A program made the translations under genes and the position numbers. Under the pieces are notes generated by a model. The model had not been told where the DNA came from and did no database searches. It saw only the letters and a list, made by a program, of their open reading frames with translations. Below, piece after piece: positions 1 through 12,259 of a DNA stretch of 64,000 bases. The stretch's first letter is position 1, and each line of letters opens with the position of its first letter. This stretch comes from Ancylobacter oerskovii (GTDB lineage Bacteria; Pseudomonadota; Alphaproteobacteria; Rhizobiales; Xanthobacteraceae), in assembly GCF_018390555.1 (NCBI RefSeq), contig NZ_JAHBGB010000002.1:744001-808000 (forward strand). The letters are read 5' to 3'.

Positions 1-83
1 TCACAGCTTATCGTGCGGGTCACAAGGGCTTAGAAGAGACGAAGCGACCGGGCGCCACATGCGCGCCCCGAAAGGTGCGGGCC

Positions 84-1616
84 ATGAAGCATATTCTCGA
101 CGAACTCGACCACCGTCGCGCCGAGGCGCGTCTCGGCGGCGGCGAGAAGCGCATCGCCGCCCAGCACAAGCGCGGCAAGCTCACGGCCCGCGAACGCATC
201 GAACTTCTGCTCGACACCGGCTCCTTCGAGGAGTTCGACACCTTCGTCGAGCATCGCTGCACCGATTTCGGCATGGAAGCGACCAAGATCCCCGGCGACG
301 GCGTCGTCACCGGCTGGGGCACGGTGAACGGCCGGCAGGTCTTCGTCTTCGCCAAGGACTTCACCGTGTTCGGCGGCTCGCTGTCGGAAAGCCATGCCGC
401 CAAGATCACCAAGATCCAGGACATGGCGCTGAAGACCCGCTCGCCGATCATCGGCCTGTTCGATGCCGGCGGCGCCCGCATCCAGGAAGGCGTCGCCGCG
501 CTCGGCGGCTATGGCGAGGTGTTCAAGCGCAACGTCACCGCCTCGGGCGTCATCCCGCAGATCTCGGTGATCATGGGACCCTGCGCCGGCGGCGACGTCT
601 ACTCGCCGGCGATGACCGACTTCATCTTCATGGTGCGCGACACCTCCTACATGTTCGTCACCGGCCCGGACGTGGTGAAGACGGTGACCAACGAGACCGT
701 CACGGCGGAAGAACTCGGCGGCGCCAAGGTGCACACGACGAAATCCTCGGTGGCCGACGGCGCCTTCGACAACGACGTCGAGTGCCTGTTGCAGATGCGC
801 CGGCTGATCGACTTCCTGCCGGCCAACAACCGCTCCGGCGTGCCGCAATGGCCAAGCTTCGACGATGGCGAGCGGCTCGATCCCTCGCTCGACACGCTGG
901 TGCCGGACAATCCGAACAAGCCCTACGACGTCAAGGAACTGATCGCCAAGGTGGTGGACGAGGGCGATTTCTTCGAGATCCAGCCCGCCTTTGCCGCCAA
1001 CATCGTCACCGGCTTCGGCCGGGTGGAGGGGCGCACGGTCGGCATCGTCGCCAACCAGCCGATGGTGCTGGCCGGCGTGCTCGACAGCGACGCCTCGCGC
1101 AAGGCGGCGCGCTTCGTGCGCTTCTGCGACGCCTTCGAGATCCCGATCGTCACCTTCGTCGACGTGCCGGGATTCCTGCCCGGCACGGCACAGGAATATG
1201 GCGGGCTGATCAAGCACGGGGCCAAGCTGCTGTTCGCCTATTCGCAGGCCACCGTGCCGCTGGTGACGGTGATCACCCGCAAGGCGTTCGGCGGCGCCTA
1301 TGACGTGATGGCGTCCAAGCATGTCGGCGGCGACGTCAACTATGCCTGGCCGACGGCGCAGATCGCGGTGATGGGCGCCAAGGGGGCGGTGGAGATCATC
1401 TTCCGCGCCGATATCGACGATCCCTCGAAGATCGCCGCCCGCACCAAGGAATATGAGCAGCGCTTCCTCTCGCCCTTCGTGGCGGCCGAGCGCGGCTATA
1501 TCGACGAGGTGATCACCCCGCGCTCCACGCGCAAGCGCATCGCGCGGGCGCTCGCCATGCTACGTTCCAAGCATGTCGAGGCGCCGGCCAAGAAGCACGA
1601 CAATCTGCCGCTGTGA
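84..1616 (+). CDS. pccB: propionyl-CoA carboxylase beta subunit (carboxyltransferase)
   Basis: This is the carboxyltransferase subunit that moves the carboxyl group from carboxybiotin to propionyl-CoA, giving methylmalonyl-CoA. The 510-residue product has the usual length and shows the two-lobed crotonase-like fold of the family: a first glycine-rich lobe ([20 protein letters not shown], then [12 protein letters not shown]) and a second lobe with [16 protein letters not shown] and [11 protein letters not shown] chose the ATG at 84 because an AAGG ribosome site lies just upstream and the N-terminus [20 protein letters not shown] matches the family; an in-frame ATG at 75 lacks a good site. The alpha subunit follows 147 bp downstream and both mutase subunits follow that, so the whole block is one propionate/odd-chain/branched-chain degradation unit. 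No promoter can be judged because only 83 bp of upstream sequence are present. Confidence 0.96.
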   Translation: MKHILDELDHRRAEARLGGGEKRIAAQHKRGKLTARERIELLLDTGSFEEFDTFVEHRCTDFGMEATKIPGDGVVTGWGTVNGRQVFVFAKDFTVFGGSLSESHAAKITKIQDMALKTRSPIIGLFDAGGARIQEGVAALGGYGEVFKRNVTASGVIPQISVIMGPCAGGDVYSPAMTDFIFMVRDTSYMFVTGPDVVKTVTNETVTAEELGGAKVHTTKSSVADGAFDNDVECLLQMRRLIDFLPANNRSGVPQWPSFDDGERLDPSLDTLVPDNPNKPYDVKELIAKVVDEGDFFEIQPAFAANIVTGFGRVEGRTVGIVANQPMVLAGVLDSDASRKAARFVRFCDAFEIPIVTFVDVPGFLPGTAQEYGGLIKHGAKLLFAYSQATVPLVTVITRKAFGGAYDVMASKHVGGDVNYAWPTAQIAVMGAKGAVEIIFRADIDDPSKIAARTKEYEQRFLSPFVAAERGYIDEVITPRSTRKRIARALAMLRSKHVEAPAKKHDNLPL

Positions 1617-1630
1617 CACAACAGGGCACC

Positions 1631-1723
1631 GTCATGCCCGGGCTCGGCCCGGGCATCCACGACTTCCACCGCAACGCGCGTCCAGTCCAAGATGTGGATG
1701 GCCGGGCCAAGCCCGGCCATGAC
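1631..1723. repeat. dispersed palindromic repeat, family A, copy 1
   Basis: Two hairpins face each other around a short variable spacer. The left one is GTCATGCCCGGG-CTCGG-CCCGGGCAT and the right one is ATGGCCGGG-CCAAG-CCCGGCCATGAC, with GTGGAT/ATCCAC joining them. Similar units are at 18354, 23814 and 35896, and a half copy is at 29006. It fills the pccB-pccA gap. Repeats of this type are common between genes in Hyphomicrobiales; a role in mRNA end protection or attenuation is inference. Confidence 0.85.
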
Positions 1724-1763
1724 GTCGCCTCCAGTTGAAGCCGGGCATCCGAGGATCCGTCGC

Positions 1764-3779
<2,016 letters not shown>

Positions 3780-3825
3780 GAACCTGACTCGTCGGGAGGG
3801 GAGTTGGCCAATGACAACGGTTTCT

Positions 3826-3923
3826 CCCTCTCCCCATTGGGGAGAGGGGTCTTCTTCGCTCCGCAATGTCGTCGCCCCTCACCGACCCGCGGCGCGGGCC
3901 ACCTCTCCCCAACGGGGAGAGGG
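3826..3923. repeat. dispersed palindromic repeat, family B, copy 1
   Basis: Two CTCTCCCC-nnnn-GGGGAGAG hairpins flank a core reading CCTCACCGACCCGCGGCGCG. Further copies are near 9954, 18490, 25091, 58833, 59085 and 59318. Here it fills the pccA-mutA gap and ends 33 bp before the mutA start, so both hairpins would be in the operon mRNA. Function is unknown; an effect on transcript stability is inference. Confidence 0.85.
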
Positions 3924-3956
3924 AAAGAAAGAGTCGGATTGCATGGAGCCACGTCC

Positions 3957-5822
3957 ATGACCCTCGATCTCGACCTCGGCAGCTTCCCTGCCGCCAGCCG
4001 CGAGGATTGGCTGGCGCTGGTCGAGGGCGTGCTGAAGGGCGCGCCCTATGAGCGGCGCATGGTGGCGCACACGCTCGACGGGCTGGCGCTCGACGCGCTG
4101 CCGCCGCGCCGGTCGCACGCCGGGCCCGTCGCGGCGCGGCCGGCGGGGACGGCCTGGAAGGTGCTGACCCGCATCGACCACACCGACCCGGCCGCCGCCA
4201 ATGCGCAGGCGCTCGAGGATCTGGCGAACGGCGCCGACGGGCTCGCCCTGATGTTCGCCGGCGCGCCCTCGGCCCGCGGCTTCGGGCTGCCGGTGACGCG
4301 CGAGGCCATCGCGGCGGCGCTCGACGGGGTGATGGCCGATCTCGTCACGCTGCGCGTCGAGGCCGGGCGCTTCCAGGGCCGTGACATCGCGCTGGCGCTG
4401 GCGGCGTTGCTGGAGCCGCACGACCCGGCGCGGCTCGACATCCGCTTCGGGCTCGATCCCATCGGCGACCTCGCGGCACTCGGCACCGCGCCGATCGAGT
4501 GGGACGCGCTCGGCGCCCGGCTCGGCCAGACCGTCGCCGCCCTGCGCTCGCGCGGCTTTGCCGCGCCGATGGTGCGGGCGGACGGGCGCCTCCACCACGC
4601 CGCCGGCGCCACCGACGCGCAGGAGCTTGCCGCCGTGCTGGCGACCGCCGTCGCCTATCTGCGGGCGCTGGAGGCTTCCGGCCTCGCTATCAAGGAGGCC
4701 GCGCCGCTGATCGAGGCGACGCTGACCGCCGATGTCGACCAGTTCCTCACCCTCGCCAAGCCGCGGGCGTTGCGGCTCCTCTGGGCGGCGGCGCTGGCGG
4801 CTTGCGGCATCGAGAGCCCGCCGCCGCTGGCGGTACATATGGAGACCGCCTGGCGCAGTCTCACCCGGCTCGACCCGCACACCAATCTGCTGCGCGGCAC
4901 CCTCGCCGCCTTCGCCGCCGGGGTGGGCGGCGCCGACAGCGTGACGGTGCTGCCCTTCACGCAGGCGCTGGGCCTGCCGGACGGCTTCGCCCGGCGGCTC
5001 GCCCGCAACACCCAGTTGATCCTGATCGAGGAATCCAACCTGCACCGCGTCGCCGATCCCGGCGCCGGCGCCGGCGCCATCGAGGAGCGGACCGAACAGC
5101 TCGCCGCCGCGGCCTGGGACCTGTTCCGCGCGGTGGAAGGCGAAGGCGGCCTCGTCGAGGCCCTGCAATCCGGCAGCTGGCAGCGGCGGATCGCCCAGGC
5201 GCGGGCGGCGCGGGCGACGGACGTCGCCACCCGCAAGGCGCCGATCACCGGCACCTCGGAATTCCCGCTGCTCGGCACCGCGGTGCCGGCCGTGCTGGCG
5301 CCGCTCCCCCGGCTCGACGCCGCCCCGCCGGCGGAAGGCGCGCTGCTGGTGGAGCCCCTCGTTGCCCACCGCCTCGCCGAGCCCTTCGAGGCCTTGCGCG
5401 CCGCCGCCGAGCGGGCCGAACCGCGCCCGGCGATCTTCCTCGCCACGCTCGGCACGCCGGCCGACTTCACCGCCCGGGCCGGCTTCGCCCGCCACCTGTT
5501 CGAAGCCGGCGGCCTCGCCGCCCTGCCTCATGACGGCGCCGACGACGACACGGCATTGGCCACCACCTTCCGCGCCTCCGGCGCCCGGCTCGCCTGCCTG
5601 TGCTCCTCCGATGCGCTCTATGGCGACCGCGCCGCTGCCGTCGCCGGCGCGCTGAAGGCGGCGGGGGCGCTGCGGGTCTATGTCGCCGGCCGGCTGCCCG
5701 AGCGGGAGGACGGACTGCGCGCGGCCGGGGTGGACGGCTTCGTCTTTGCCGGCGGCGATGCGCTGGAGATGCTGCGCGCCGCCCATGGCGCGCTCGGGCT
5801 GAAGCCGGGAGCGGAACCATGA
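3957..5822 (+). CDS. mutA: methylmalonyl-CoA mutase small subunit
   Basis: This is the non-catalytic partner of the adenosylcobalamin-dependent mutase, which interconverts (R)-methylmalonyl-CoA and succinyl-CoA. The 621-residue product aligns in layout with MutA: an N-terminal TIM-barrel-like region with degenerate substrate residues and a C-terminal flavodoxin-like domain from about residue 480. The C-terminal domain lacks the DxHxxG cobalamin-binding motif that the large subunit has, as expected for MutA. The start at 3957 ([18 protein letters not shown]) has GGAG 8 bp upstream; longer in-frame starts run back into repeat B. The gene ends 43 bp before mutB, so the subunits are very likely co-transcribed. 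Confidence 0.93.
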   Translation: MTLDLDLGSFPAASREDWLALVEGVLKGAPYERRMVAHTLDGLALDALPPRRSHAGPVAARPAGTAWKVLTRIDHTDPAAANAQALEDLANGADGLALMFAGAPSARGFGLPVTREAIAAALDGVMADLVTLRVEAGRFQGRDIALALAALLEPHDPARLDIRFGLDPIGDLAALGTAPIEWDALGARLGQTVAALRSRGFAAPMVRADGRLHHAAGATDAQELAAVLATAVAYLRALEASGLAIKEAAPLIEATLTADVDQFLTLAKPRALRLLWAAALAACGIESPPPLAVHMETAWRSLTRLDPHTNLLRGTLAAFAAGVGGADSVTVLPFTQALGLPDGFARRLARNTQLILIEESNLHRVADPGAGAGAIEERTEQLAAAAWDLFRAVEGEGGLVEALQSGSWQRRIAQARAARATDVATRKAPITGTSEFPLLGTAVPAVLAPLPRLDAAPPAEGALLVEPLVAHRLAEPFEALRAAAERAEPRPAIFLATLGTPADFTARAGFARHLFEAGGLAALPHDGADDDTALATTFRASGARLACLCSSDALYGDRAAAVAGALKAAGALRVYVAGRLPEREDGLRAAGVDGFVFAGGDALEMLRAAHGALGLKPGAEP

Positions 5823-5865
5823 CCGCCCGCCGTGCTTTCCTTTCCTGCGGTCTGGAGGCCTCTCG

Positions 5866-8019
5866 ATGAGCCGTATCCCGGATTTCGCCGGCCTCGGCTG
5901 GCGCGCCCCGCGCCGGCCCGCCGTGCCGGCGACGGCGGCCCCGTGGCCGACCCCGGAAGGCATTGCGGTGAAGGGCGCCTACGGCCCGGCCGACCTCGCC
6001 GGCCTGCCCTTCGTCGACAGCTATCCCGGCCTCGCGCCGTTCCTGCGCGGGCCGTATCCCACCATGTACGCCACCCAGCCCTGGACGATCCGGCAATATG
6101 CCGGCTTCTCCACCGCCGAGGATTCCAACGCCTTCTACCGGCGCAACCTCGCCGCCGGCCAGAAGGGGCTGTCGGTCGCGTTCGATCTCGCCACCCATCG
6201 CGGCTATGACAGCGACCACCCGCGCGTCGCCGGCGATGTCGGCATGGCCGGGGTGGCCATCGATTCCATCCTCGACATGCGCACGCTGTTCGCCGGCATT
6301 CCGCTCGGCGAGATGAGTGTGTCGATGACCATGAACGGCGCGGTGTTGCCGGTGCTGGCGCTCTATGTCGTCGCCGCCGAGGAGCAGGGGGTGCCCCCGG
6401 CGCGGCTCTCGGGGACCATCCAGAACGACATCCTCAAGGAGTTCATGGTCCGCAATACCTATATCTACCCGCCCGCGCCCTCGATGCGGATCATCTCCGA
6501 CATCTTCGCCTTCACGTCATCGGCGATGCCGCGCTTCAACTCGATCTCGATCTCCGGCTACCACATGCAGGAGGCCGGGGCGACGGCCGACCTCGAGCTC
6601 GCCTATACGCTGGCCGACGGCCTCGACTATGCCCGTGCCGGCATCGCGGCGGGGCTGCCGATCGACAGCTTCGCGCCGCGGCTCAGCTTCTTCTGGGCGA
6701 TCGGCATGAACTTCTTCATGGAGGTCGCCAAGCTGCGCGCCGCCCGGCTGATCTGGGCGAAGCTGATGGCCGATCTCGGGGCGCAGAACCCGAAGTCGCT
6801 GCCGCTGCGCACCCATTCGCAGACCTCCGGCTGGAGCCTCACCGCGCAGGACGTGTTCAACAACGTCATGCGCACCATGGTCGAGGCGATGGCGGCGACG
6901 CAGGGGCACACCCAATCACTGCACACCAACGCGCTCGACGAGGCGCTGGCGCTGCCCACCGACTTCTCCGCCCGCATCGCCCGCAACACCCAGATTCTGC
7001 TGCAACAGGAGAGCGGCACCACCCGGGCCATCGACCCGTGGGGCGGCTCGTTCTTCGTGGAAAGGCTCACCGCCGATCTCGCCGCAAAGGCGAGCGCGCA
7101 TATCGCCGAAGTCGAGGCGCTGGGCGGCATGGCGAAGGCCATCGAGGCCGGCATCCCCAAGCTGCGCATCGAGGAGGCGGCGGCAACCACGCAGGCGCAT
7201 ATCGATGCCGGCGCGCAGACCGTGGTCGGCGTCAACAAGTACCGCCCCGACCGCGAGACGCCGATCGACGTGCTGAAGGTCGACAACTCCGCCGTAAGGG
7301 CGGCGCAGCTGGAAAAGCTGAGGCGCCTGAAGGCCGAGCGCGACCCGCAGATGCTGGAGACGGCGCTCGACGCCCTGCGCGAGGGCGCCGCCGGCGGCGG
7401 CAACCTGCTGGCGCTCGCCATCGACGCCGCGCGGGCGCGGGCGACGGTAGGCGAAATCTCCGATACGCTGGAGAGCGTGTTCGGCCGGCACCGCGCGGAG
7501 ATCCGCGCCGTGTCGGGCATCTATCGGCGGGAGGCCGGGCAGATGGGCGACAAGGTGGCGCGGGTGCGCCAACGGGTCGAGGCCTTCGAGGCCGAAGAGG
7601 GCCGGCGCCCACGCATCCTGGTCGCCAAGGTCGGGCAGGACGGGCACGACCGCGGCCAGAAGGTGATCGCCTCCGCTTTCGCCGATCTCGGCTTCGACGT
7701 CGATATCGGCCCGCTCTTCGCCACCCCGCAGGAAGCGGCGCGCCAGGCGGTGGAGAACGACGTCCACGTCATCGGCATCTCGTCGCTGGCGGCGGGCCAT
7801 CTCACGCTGGTGCCGCAGGTGAAGGCGGCGCTGGACGCCGAGGGACGGCCCGACATCATGATCGTGGTCGGCGGCGTGGTGCCGCCGCAGGACCATGACG
7901 CGGTGCGCGCCGCCGGTGCCGAGGCGATCTATCCGCCCGGCACGGTAATCGCCGAGGCGGCGGAAGAGCTCGTCGAGGCCATTGCCCGCCGGCTCGGGCA
8001 TAGCCGGGCAGCGGCATGA
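5866..8019 (+). CDS. mutB: methylmalonyl-CoA mutase large (catalytic) subunit
   Basis: This is the catalytic subunit, which uses adenosylcobalamin to rearrange methylmalonyl-CoA to succinyl-CoA for entry into the TCA cycle. The 717-residue length fits the family. It has the substrate barrel with [18 protein letters not shown] and [14 protein letters not shown], and the C-terminal B12 domain with GQDGHDRG, whose histidine (about residue 594) is the lower axial cobalt ligand. The region [16 protein letters not shown] and GGVVPPQD is the remaining B12 pocket. It is the last gene of the propionate block. Neither methylmalonyl-CoA epimerase nor the MeaB/ArgK chaperone gene follows within the window, although they often sit next to mutB. 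Confidence 0.96.
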   Translation: MSRIPDFAGLGWRAPRRPAVPATAAPWPTPEGIAVKGAYGPADLAGLPFVDSYPGLAPFLRGPYPTMYATQPWTIRQYAGFSTAEDSNAFYRRNLAAGQKGLSVAFDLATHRGYDSDHPRVAGDVGMAGVAIDSILDMRTLFAGIPLGEMSVSMTMNGAVLPVLALYVVAAEEQGVPPARLSGTIQNDILKEFMVRNTYIYPPAPSMRIISDIFAFTSSAMPRFNSISISGYHMQEAGATADLELAYTLADGLDYARAGIAAGLPIDSFAPRLSFFWAIGMNFFMEVAKLRAARLIWAKLMADLGAQNPKSLPLRTHSQTSGWSLTAQDVFNNVMRTMVEAMAATQGHTQSLHTNALDEALALPTDFSARIARNTQILLQQESGTTRAIDPWGGSFFVERLTADLAAKASAHIAEVEALGGMAKAIEAGIPKLRIEEAAATTQAHIDAGAQTVVGVNKYRPDRETPIDVLKVDNSAVRAAQLEKLRRLKAERDPQMLETALDALREGAAGGGNLLALAIDAARARATVGEISDTLESVFGRHRAEIRAVSGIYRREAGQMGDKVARVRQRVEAFEAEEGRRPRILVAKVGQDGHDRGQKVIASAFADLGFDVDIGPLFATPQEAARQAVENDVHVIGISSLAAGHLTLVPQVKAALDAEGRPDIMIVVGGVVPPQDHDAVRAAGAEAIYPPGTVIAEAAEELVEAIARRLGHSRAAA

Positions 8020-8224
8020 GCAGAAAAACGGCAGAAACCGACTGCTGATGCCGCGATAGGCATGGACCCGGCGGAGGGGGCCGGCGCCTCCTTCATCCGC
8101 TCCCGGCGGCAAGTAGCCGCGATAGAGCCGATGTCGCCGACGTATCCCCCGTAAGCGAGTTGCTCCCGCCTTAAGACCGCCTGACGACCGCGGCCACTGA
8201 GAGCAGCGTCCGCCCCTTCCGACT

Positions 8225-8241
8225 TTGGCACAACGCTTGCT
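8225..8241 (+). promoter_or_regulatory. probable sigma-54 (-24/-12) promoter
   Basis: TTGGCACAACGCTTGCT matches the sigma-54 consensus TGGCAC-N5-TTGC: the GG (8227-8228) and GC (8239-8240) are separated by exactly 10 bp. The expected start site is near 8251, inside the operator at 8245-8264 and about 26 bp before the GntR gene. Sigma-54 control would fit nitrogen-regulated amino acid uptake. That it is active is inference; an enhancer-binding site was not identified in the roughly 200 bp upstream. Confidence 0.6.
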
Positions 8242-8244
8242 TGA

Positions 8245-8264
8245 CAGCCTTGTATACAAGGCTG
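8245..8264. promoter_or_regulatory. perfect palindromic operator for the GntR-family regulator
   Basis: CAGCCTTGTATACAAGGCTG is a perfect 20-bp palindrome. Its core TGTATACA matches the GT-N-TAC-type half sites bound by FadR-subfamily GntR regulators. It lies immediately upstream of such a regulator and covers the expected transcription start of the sigma-54 promoter, so the regulator probably represses its own operon. Confidence 0.75.
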
Positions 8265-8277
8265 CGAGCCCAGCGTG

Positions 8278-9033
8278 ATGAACCCGTCCACCGCCAATAT
8301 CGAGGAAGCCATCCTCTCGGCCATCCTCGCCGGCCGCATCCCGCCGGGAACCCGGCTCGGGGAGCAGAAGCTCGCCGACCTGTTCGGCGTCTCCCGCACC
8401 CGCGTGCGCGAGGCGATGATGCGGCTGGAGACGCGCGGCATCGTGCAGGTGAGCGCGCGGCGCGGCTGGTTCGTGGTCGAGCCCTCCGCCGACGAGGCGC
8501 GCGAGGCGTTCCAGACCCGTCGCGTCATCGAGACCGGGCTGTTGCAGACCGTGCGCGAAGTGCCGCCGCCGGTGCTGGCGAGCCTCAAGGAACATGTCGC
8601 CATCGAGCGGCAGGCCATCGAGACGGGAGACGTGTCGTCGCGCGCGTGCCTGCTCGGCGACTTCCACATCCACCTCGCCGATGCGCTGGGCAACCGGATG
8701 CTCACCGAGATCATCCGCGACCTCACCGCCCGCACCACGCTGATCTCCATGCTCTACCAGCCGACCGAGAAGGCGGCGGAATCCAGCCACGACCACGAGG
8801 ACATCGTCGCGGCGATGGAGGCCGGCGACCTCGCCGCCGCCGCCCGGCTGATGGAGGAGCACATCGGCAAGGTGGAGGCGGGGCTCGACCTCTCCGCCAA
8901 GCCCGATCCGCTCGCCTCGCTGCGCGAATTGCTGACCCCGTCGACCTTCAACGACGTGGCTCCTTCCATGCCGCACGCCCATGGGGTCGCGGTGCCGCAT
9001 GCGCCTCACCATCCATCGAAGACAGAGGACTGA
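8278..9033 (+). CDS. GntR family transcriptional regulator (FadR/FCD subfamily)
   Basis: This is a DNA-binding regulator of about 251 residues. The N-terminal winged helix (residues 1-70) shows the family pattern ILAGRIPPGTRLGEQKLADL, FGVSRTRVREAMMRLE and GIVQVSARRGWFV. The C-terminal all-helical FCD ligand domain (about 80-225) carries histidines such as FHIHLADALGN and the later SSHDHEDIVAAM, which often bind a metal and a carboxylate effector. It is the first gene of an amino acid ABC transporter operon, 3 bp ahead of the binding-protein gene, and a perfect palindrome precedes it, so local autorepression is likely. A GTG three bases upstream is an alternative start; neither start has a clear ribosome site. 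The effector, perhaps the transported amino acid or a product, is not known. Confidence 0.88.
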   Translation: MNPSTANIEEAILSAILAGRIPPGTRLGEQKLADLFGVSRTRVREAMMRLETRGIVQVSARRGWFVVEPSADEAREAFQTRRVIETGLLQTVREVPPPVLASLKEHVAIERQAIETGDVSSRACLLGDFHIHLADALGNRMLTEIIRDLTARTTLISMLYQPTEKAAESSHDHEDIVAAMEAGDLAAAARLMEEHIGKVEAGLDLSAKPDPLASLRELLTPSTFNDVAPSMPHAHGVAVPHAPHHPSKTED

Positions 9034-9036
9034 TCC

Positions 9037-9834
9037 ATGAACCGCCGCACGCTTCTCGCCCTTCTCGCCGGCGCCGTGGTCGCCGCACAGGCGCTGCCCG
9101 CCCTGATCCCGCCGGCGCATGCCGACGCGCTGGCCACCATCGAGGCGGGCAAGGTCATCCGCATCGCCGTGCCGCAGGACTTCCCGCCCTTCGGCAGCGT
9201 CGGCGCCGACATGGCGCCCAAGGGGTATGACGTCGACGTCGCCAGGCTGATCGCCGACAAGCTCGGCGTGAAGCTGGAGCTGGTGCCGGTGACCAGCGCC
9301 AACCGCATTCCCTATCTCCAGACCAGCAAGGTCGACCTCGTCATCTCCTCGCTGGGCAAGAACGCCGAGCGCGAGAAGGTGATCGACTTCTCCACCGCCT
9401 ATGCGCCGTTCTTCAACGGCGTGTTCGGTCCCGCCGATGCGGCGGTGAAGGAGGCCAAGGACCTCTCCGGCAAGACTGTCGGCGTCACCCGCGGCGCGGT
9501 GGAGGATCTGGAGCTGACCAAGATCGCTCCCGCCGATACCACCATCAAGCGCTACGAGGACAATAACGGCACCATCTCCGCCTTCCTGTCCGGCCAGGTC
9601 GACCTCATCGCCACCGGCAACGTGGTCGCCGCCGCCATCCTCGCGCGCAACCCGCCGAAGAAGCCGGAAATCAAGTTCCTGATCAAGAACTCCCCCTGCT
9701 TCATCGGCCTCAACAAGAACGAGCCGGCGCTGCTGGCCAAGGTCGACGCCATCATCGCCGACGCGAAGAAGGACGGCGCGCTCGACGCCATCTCGCAGAA
9801 GTGGCTGGGCGCCAAGCTGCCGGCGGATCTGTGA
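9037..9834 (+). CDS. polar amino acid ABC transporter, periplasmic substrate-binding protein
   Basis: This periplasmic binding protein (265 residues) delivers an amino acid to the permeases encoded downstream. An N-terminal signal peptide of about 29 residues (MNRRTLLALLAGAVVAAQAL, ending near AHA-DA) precedes a family 3 solute-binding fold: GKVIRIAVPQDFPPFGSVG, GYDVDVARLIADKLGVKLEL, and the hinge segment KVDLVISSLGKNAEREKVIDF. The start is supported by AGAGGA upstream. It follows the GntR gene by 3 bp and precedes two HEQRo-type permeases and an ATPase. The exact amino acid cannot be read from sequence. Confidence 0.93.
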   Translation: MNRRTLLALLAGAVVAAQALPALIPPAHADALATIEAGKVIRIAVPQDFPPFGSVGADMAPKGYDVDVARLIADKLGVKLELVPVTSANRIPYLQTSKVDLVISSLGKNAEREKVIDFSTAYAPFFNGVFGPADAAVKEAKDLSGKTVGVTRGAVEDLELTKIAPADTTIKRYEDNNGTISAFLSGQVDLIATGNVVAAAILARNPPKKPEIKFLIKNSPCFIGLNKNEPALLAKVDAIIADAKKDGALDAISQKWLGAKLPADL

Positions 9835-9953
9835 GGCTGCCGGGCCCGGCAGGGCGATGTCCTGCGCGGTACTTCCGCCGTAGGTATCTCCTGACAGCCA
9901 GCACGTCGGGATGAGGGTAAACGGACGCCATCAGCACCGGATCTCTTTCCTGC

Positions 9954-10062
9954 CCTCTCCCCGTTGGGGAGAGGTGGCCCGCGCAGCGGGTCGGTGAGGG
10001 GGGACGACACTGGGAAGCGCCGAGCCCCCTCACCCCACCCCTCTCCCCGACGGGGAGAGGGA
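9954..10062. repeat. dispersed palindromic repeat, family B, copy 2
   Basis: This copy lies in the 332-bp gap between the binding protein and the first permease (9835-10166), in the opposite orientation to copy 1. It keeps both CTCTCCCCG-GGGGAGAGG hairpins (9956-9974 and 10041-10060) and the core read as GCGCAGCGGGTCGGTGAGG. Nothing else recognisable is in the gap. The hairpins could lower downstream expression relative to the highly used binding protein; that is inference. Confidence 0.82.
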
Positions 10063-10166
10063 GCATCCCGGTGGCCCCGTCGCCTGACACGCGTTCCCAC
10101 GGGCTGGCCTCTTCCCCGGAGAGGCCTTCCAGCTTCCCATCACCCCACCAGCGGGAGTTCAGTGCC

Positions 10167-10838
10167 ATGAACTACGCGTTCGATTTCGGCTGGCTGGCCG
10201 ATTACTGGCCGGTGCTGCTCAAGGGCATCGGCATCACCGTCGAGCTCACGCTGGTCGGCGGCGTGCTGGGGATCGGCCTCGGCATCGCCTGCGCCTGGGC
10301 GCGGGCGCTCGGTCCCGGCTGGCTCAAGCCCATCGTCGCCGCCTATGTGGAGATGATCCGCAACACGCCGTTCCTGATCCAGCTGTTCTTCATCTTCTTC
10401 GGCCTGCCGGCGCTCGGGCTGCGCATGGGCGAATTACCGGCCGCCAACCTCGCCATGGTGATCAATCTCGGCGCCTATGGCTGCGAGATCATCCGCGCCG
10501 GAATCCAGGCGACGCCGCGCGGCCAGTTCGAGGCCGGCGCCAGCCTCGGCATGAGCCGGATCGAGACCTTCCGGCATGTGGTGCTGGTGCCGGCGCTGCA
10601 GCGCATCTGGCCGGCGCTGTCGTCGCAGATCGTCATCGTGATGCTCGGCTCGGCGGCGGTGTCGCAGATCGCGGCGGAGGATCTCACCTTCGCGGCGAAC
10701 TTCATCCAGTCGCGCACCTTCCGCGCCTTCGAGACCTATGTCGCCGCGACGCTGATCTATCTGGCGCTGGCCATCGCGCTGCGCCAGCTGCTGCGCGGCA
10801 TCGGCTGGACCATCTTTCCCAAGCGCGCGGCACGGTGA
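10167..10838 (+). CDS. polar amino acid ABC transporter permease 1
   Basis: This is an inner-membrane permease of 223 residues of the His/Glu/Gln/Arg type. It has alternating hydrophobic segments and the family segment VEMIRNTPFLIQLFFIFFGL, followed by the cytoplasmic EAA-like loop QFEAGASLGMSRIETFRHVV that contacts the ATPase. The ATG at 10167 has GGGAG ten bases upstream. The second permease starts 10 bp downstream, so the two probably form the heterodimeric channel of the complex. Confidence 0.93.
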   Translation: MNYAFDFGWLADYWPVLLKGIGITVELTLVGGVLGIGLGIACAWARALGPGWLKPIVAAYVEMIRNTPFLIQLFFIFFGLPALGLRMGELPAANLAMVINLGAYGCEIIRAGIQATPRGQFEAGASLGMSRIETFRHVVLVPALQRIWPALSSQIVIVMLGSAAVSQIAAEDLTFAANFIQSRTFRAFETYVAATLIYLALAIALRQLLRGIGWTIFPKRAAR

Positions 10839-10848
10839 GGGAACGGCG

Positions 10849-11508
10849 ATGAGCGACTTCACCACCTGGGACATCCTGCGCAACCTCCTCCTGTCGGCGC
10901 GCTGGACCGTCCTGCTCTCCATCGTCTCCTTCGTCGGCGGCGGCCTCGTCGGCGGCGCACTCCTGTTCGCGCGCATCGGCAAGGGGCGGCTCGGGCCGGC
11001 CTTCGCCAGGACCTATATCGAGCTGTTCCAGGGCACACCGCTGCTGATGCAGCTGTTCCTCGCCTTTTTCGGCCTCGGCCTGTTCGGCATCGACGTGCCG
11101 GCCTGGCTCGCCGCCGGGGTGGCGCTGATCCTGTGGACCGCCGCGTTTCTCGCCGAGATCTGGCGCGGCTGCGTCGAATCCATCGCCAAGGGCCAGTGGG
11201 AGGCATCCTCCTCGCTCGGCATGGGCTATCTGCAGCAGATGCGCTGGGTGATCCTGCCGCAGGCGCTGCGCATCGCCGTGCCGCCCACGGTCGGCTTCTC
11301 CGTCCAGGTGGTGAAGGGCACGGCGCTCACCTCGATCATCGGCTTCGTGGAGCTCTCCAAGGCCGGGACCATGGTGACCAACGCCACCTTCGAGCCCTTC
11401 ACCGTCTACGGCTTCGTGGCGCTGATCTACTTCTGCCTGTGCTGGCCACTGTCCAAGTCCTCCCAGATCCTCGAGAGGAAGCTCAATGTCGCTCATCGAA
11501 ATCACTGA
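10849..11508 (+). CDS. polar amino acid ABC transporter permease 2
   Basis: This is the second inner-membrane permease (219 residues) of the same family as the gene just upstream, with YIELFQGTPLLMQLFLAFFG as the family signature and the EAA-like loop KGQWEASSSLGMGYLQQMRW for ATPase contact. It starts 10 bp after permease 1 and overlaps the ATPase gene by 23 bp, which indicates translational coupling. Together with its neighbours it completes a binding protein-permease-permease-ATPase importer. Confidence 0.93.
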   Translation: MSDFTTWDILRNLLLSARWTVLLSIVSFVGGGLVGGALLFARIGKGRLGPAFARTYIELFQGTPLLMQLFLAFFGLGLFGIDVPAWLAAGVALILWTAAFLAEIWRGCVESIAKGQWEASSSLGMGYLQQMRWVILPQALRIAVPPTVGFSVQVVKGTALTSIIGFVELSKAGTMVTNATFEPFTVYGFVALIYFCLCWPLSKSSQILERKLNVAHRNH

Positions 11509-12214
11509 GGTGAAGAAGCGCTTCGGCGACAACGAAGTGCTCAAGGGCATCAATATCGACGTCGAGCCGGGCGAGGTCATCGCCATCATCGGCAAGTCCG
11601 GTTCCGGCAAGTCGACGTTGCTGCGCTGCATCAACGGGCTGGAGACCATCGACGAGGGCTCCATCTCCGTCGCCGGCGCGCAGTTGCTGCCGGACGAGCT
11701 GCACCTCAAGGCGCTGCGCCTCAAGGTCGGGATGATCTTCCAGGGCTTCAACCTGTTCCCGCATCTCACCGCCGGCCGCAACGTCATGCTGTCGCAGATG
11801 GTGGTGAAGAAGACGCCGAAGGCCGAGGCCGAGGTGATGGCCAAGAAGATGCTGGAGCGCGTGGGCCTCGGCCACAAGTTCGACGCCTACCCGGACCAGC
11901 TCTCCGGCGGCCAGCAGCAGCGCGTCGCCATCGCCCGCGCGCTCGCCATGCAGCCCATCGCCCTGCTCTGCGACGAGATCACCTCGGCGCTCGACCCGGA
12001 GCTGGTCAACGAGGTGCTGGCGGTGGTGAAGGAGCTCGCGAGCGAGGGCATGACGCTGATGATGGTGACGCACGAGATGCGCTTCGCCCGCGACGTGTGC
12101 TCGCGCGTCGTGTTCATGCATCAGGGCCGGGTGCACGAGATCGGGCCGCCGGAGGAGGTGTTCGCCGCCCCGAAGACGCCGGAGCTCAAGCAGTTCCTCG
12201 GCGTGACGCACTGA
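11486..12214 (+). CDS. polar amino acid ABC transporter ATP-binding protein
   Basis: This is the ATPase that powers the importer (242 residues). Walker A is GKSGSGKST at residues 36-44, the Q-loop is [10 protein letters not shown], the signature is LSGGQQQR, and Walker B is [15 protein letters not shown]. The H-loop is VTHEM. It resembles GlnQ/HisP-type ATPases in length and motif spacing. Its start lies inside the end of permease 2. It is the last transporter gene of the operon. Confidence 0.94.
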   Translation: MSLIEITEVKKRFGDNEVLKGINIDVEPGEVIAIIGKSGSGKSTLLRCINGLETIDEGSISVAGAQLLPDELHLKALRLKVGMIFQGFNLFPHLTAGRNVMLSQMVVKKTPKAEAEVMAKKMLERVGLGHKFDAYPDQLSGGQQQRVAIARALAMQPIALLCDEITSALDPELVNEVLAVVKELASEGMTLMMVTHEMRFARDVCSRVVFMHQGRVHEIGPPEEVFAAPKTPELKQFLGVTH

Positions 12215-12259
12215 CGGACGGCGCTTCACTTCCGATCCGCCGCGTGGCAGACCGGCGCC

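Noticed and set aside
8241..8246. TTGACA as a sigma-70 -35 box before the GntR gene
   Set aside because: There is no -10 match at 16-18 bp spacing, while the overlapping sigma-54 elements fit fully.
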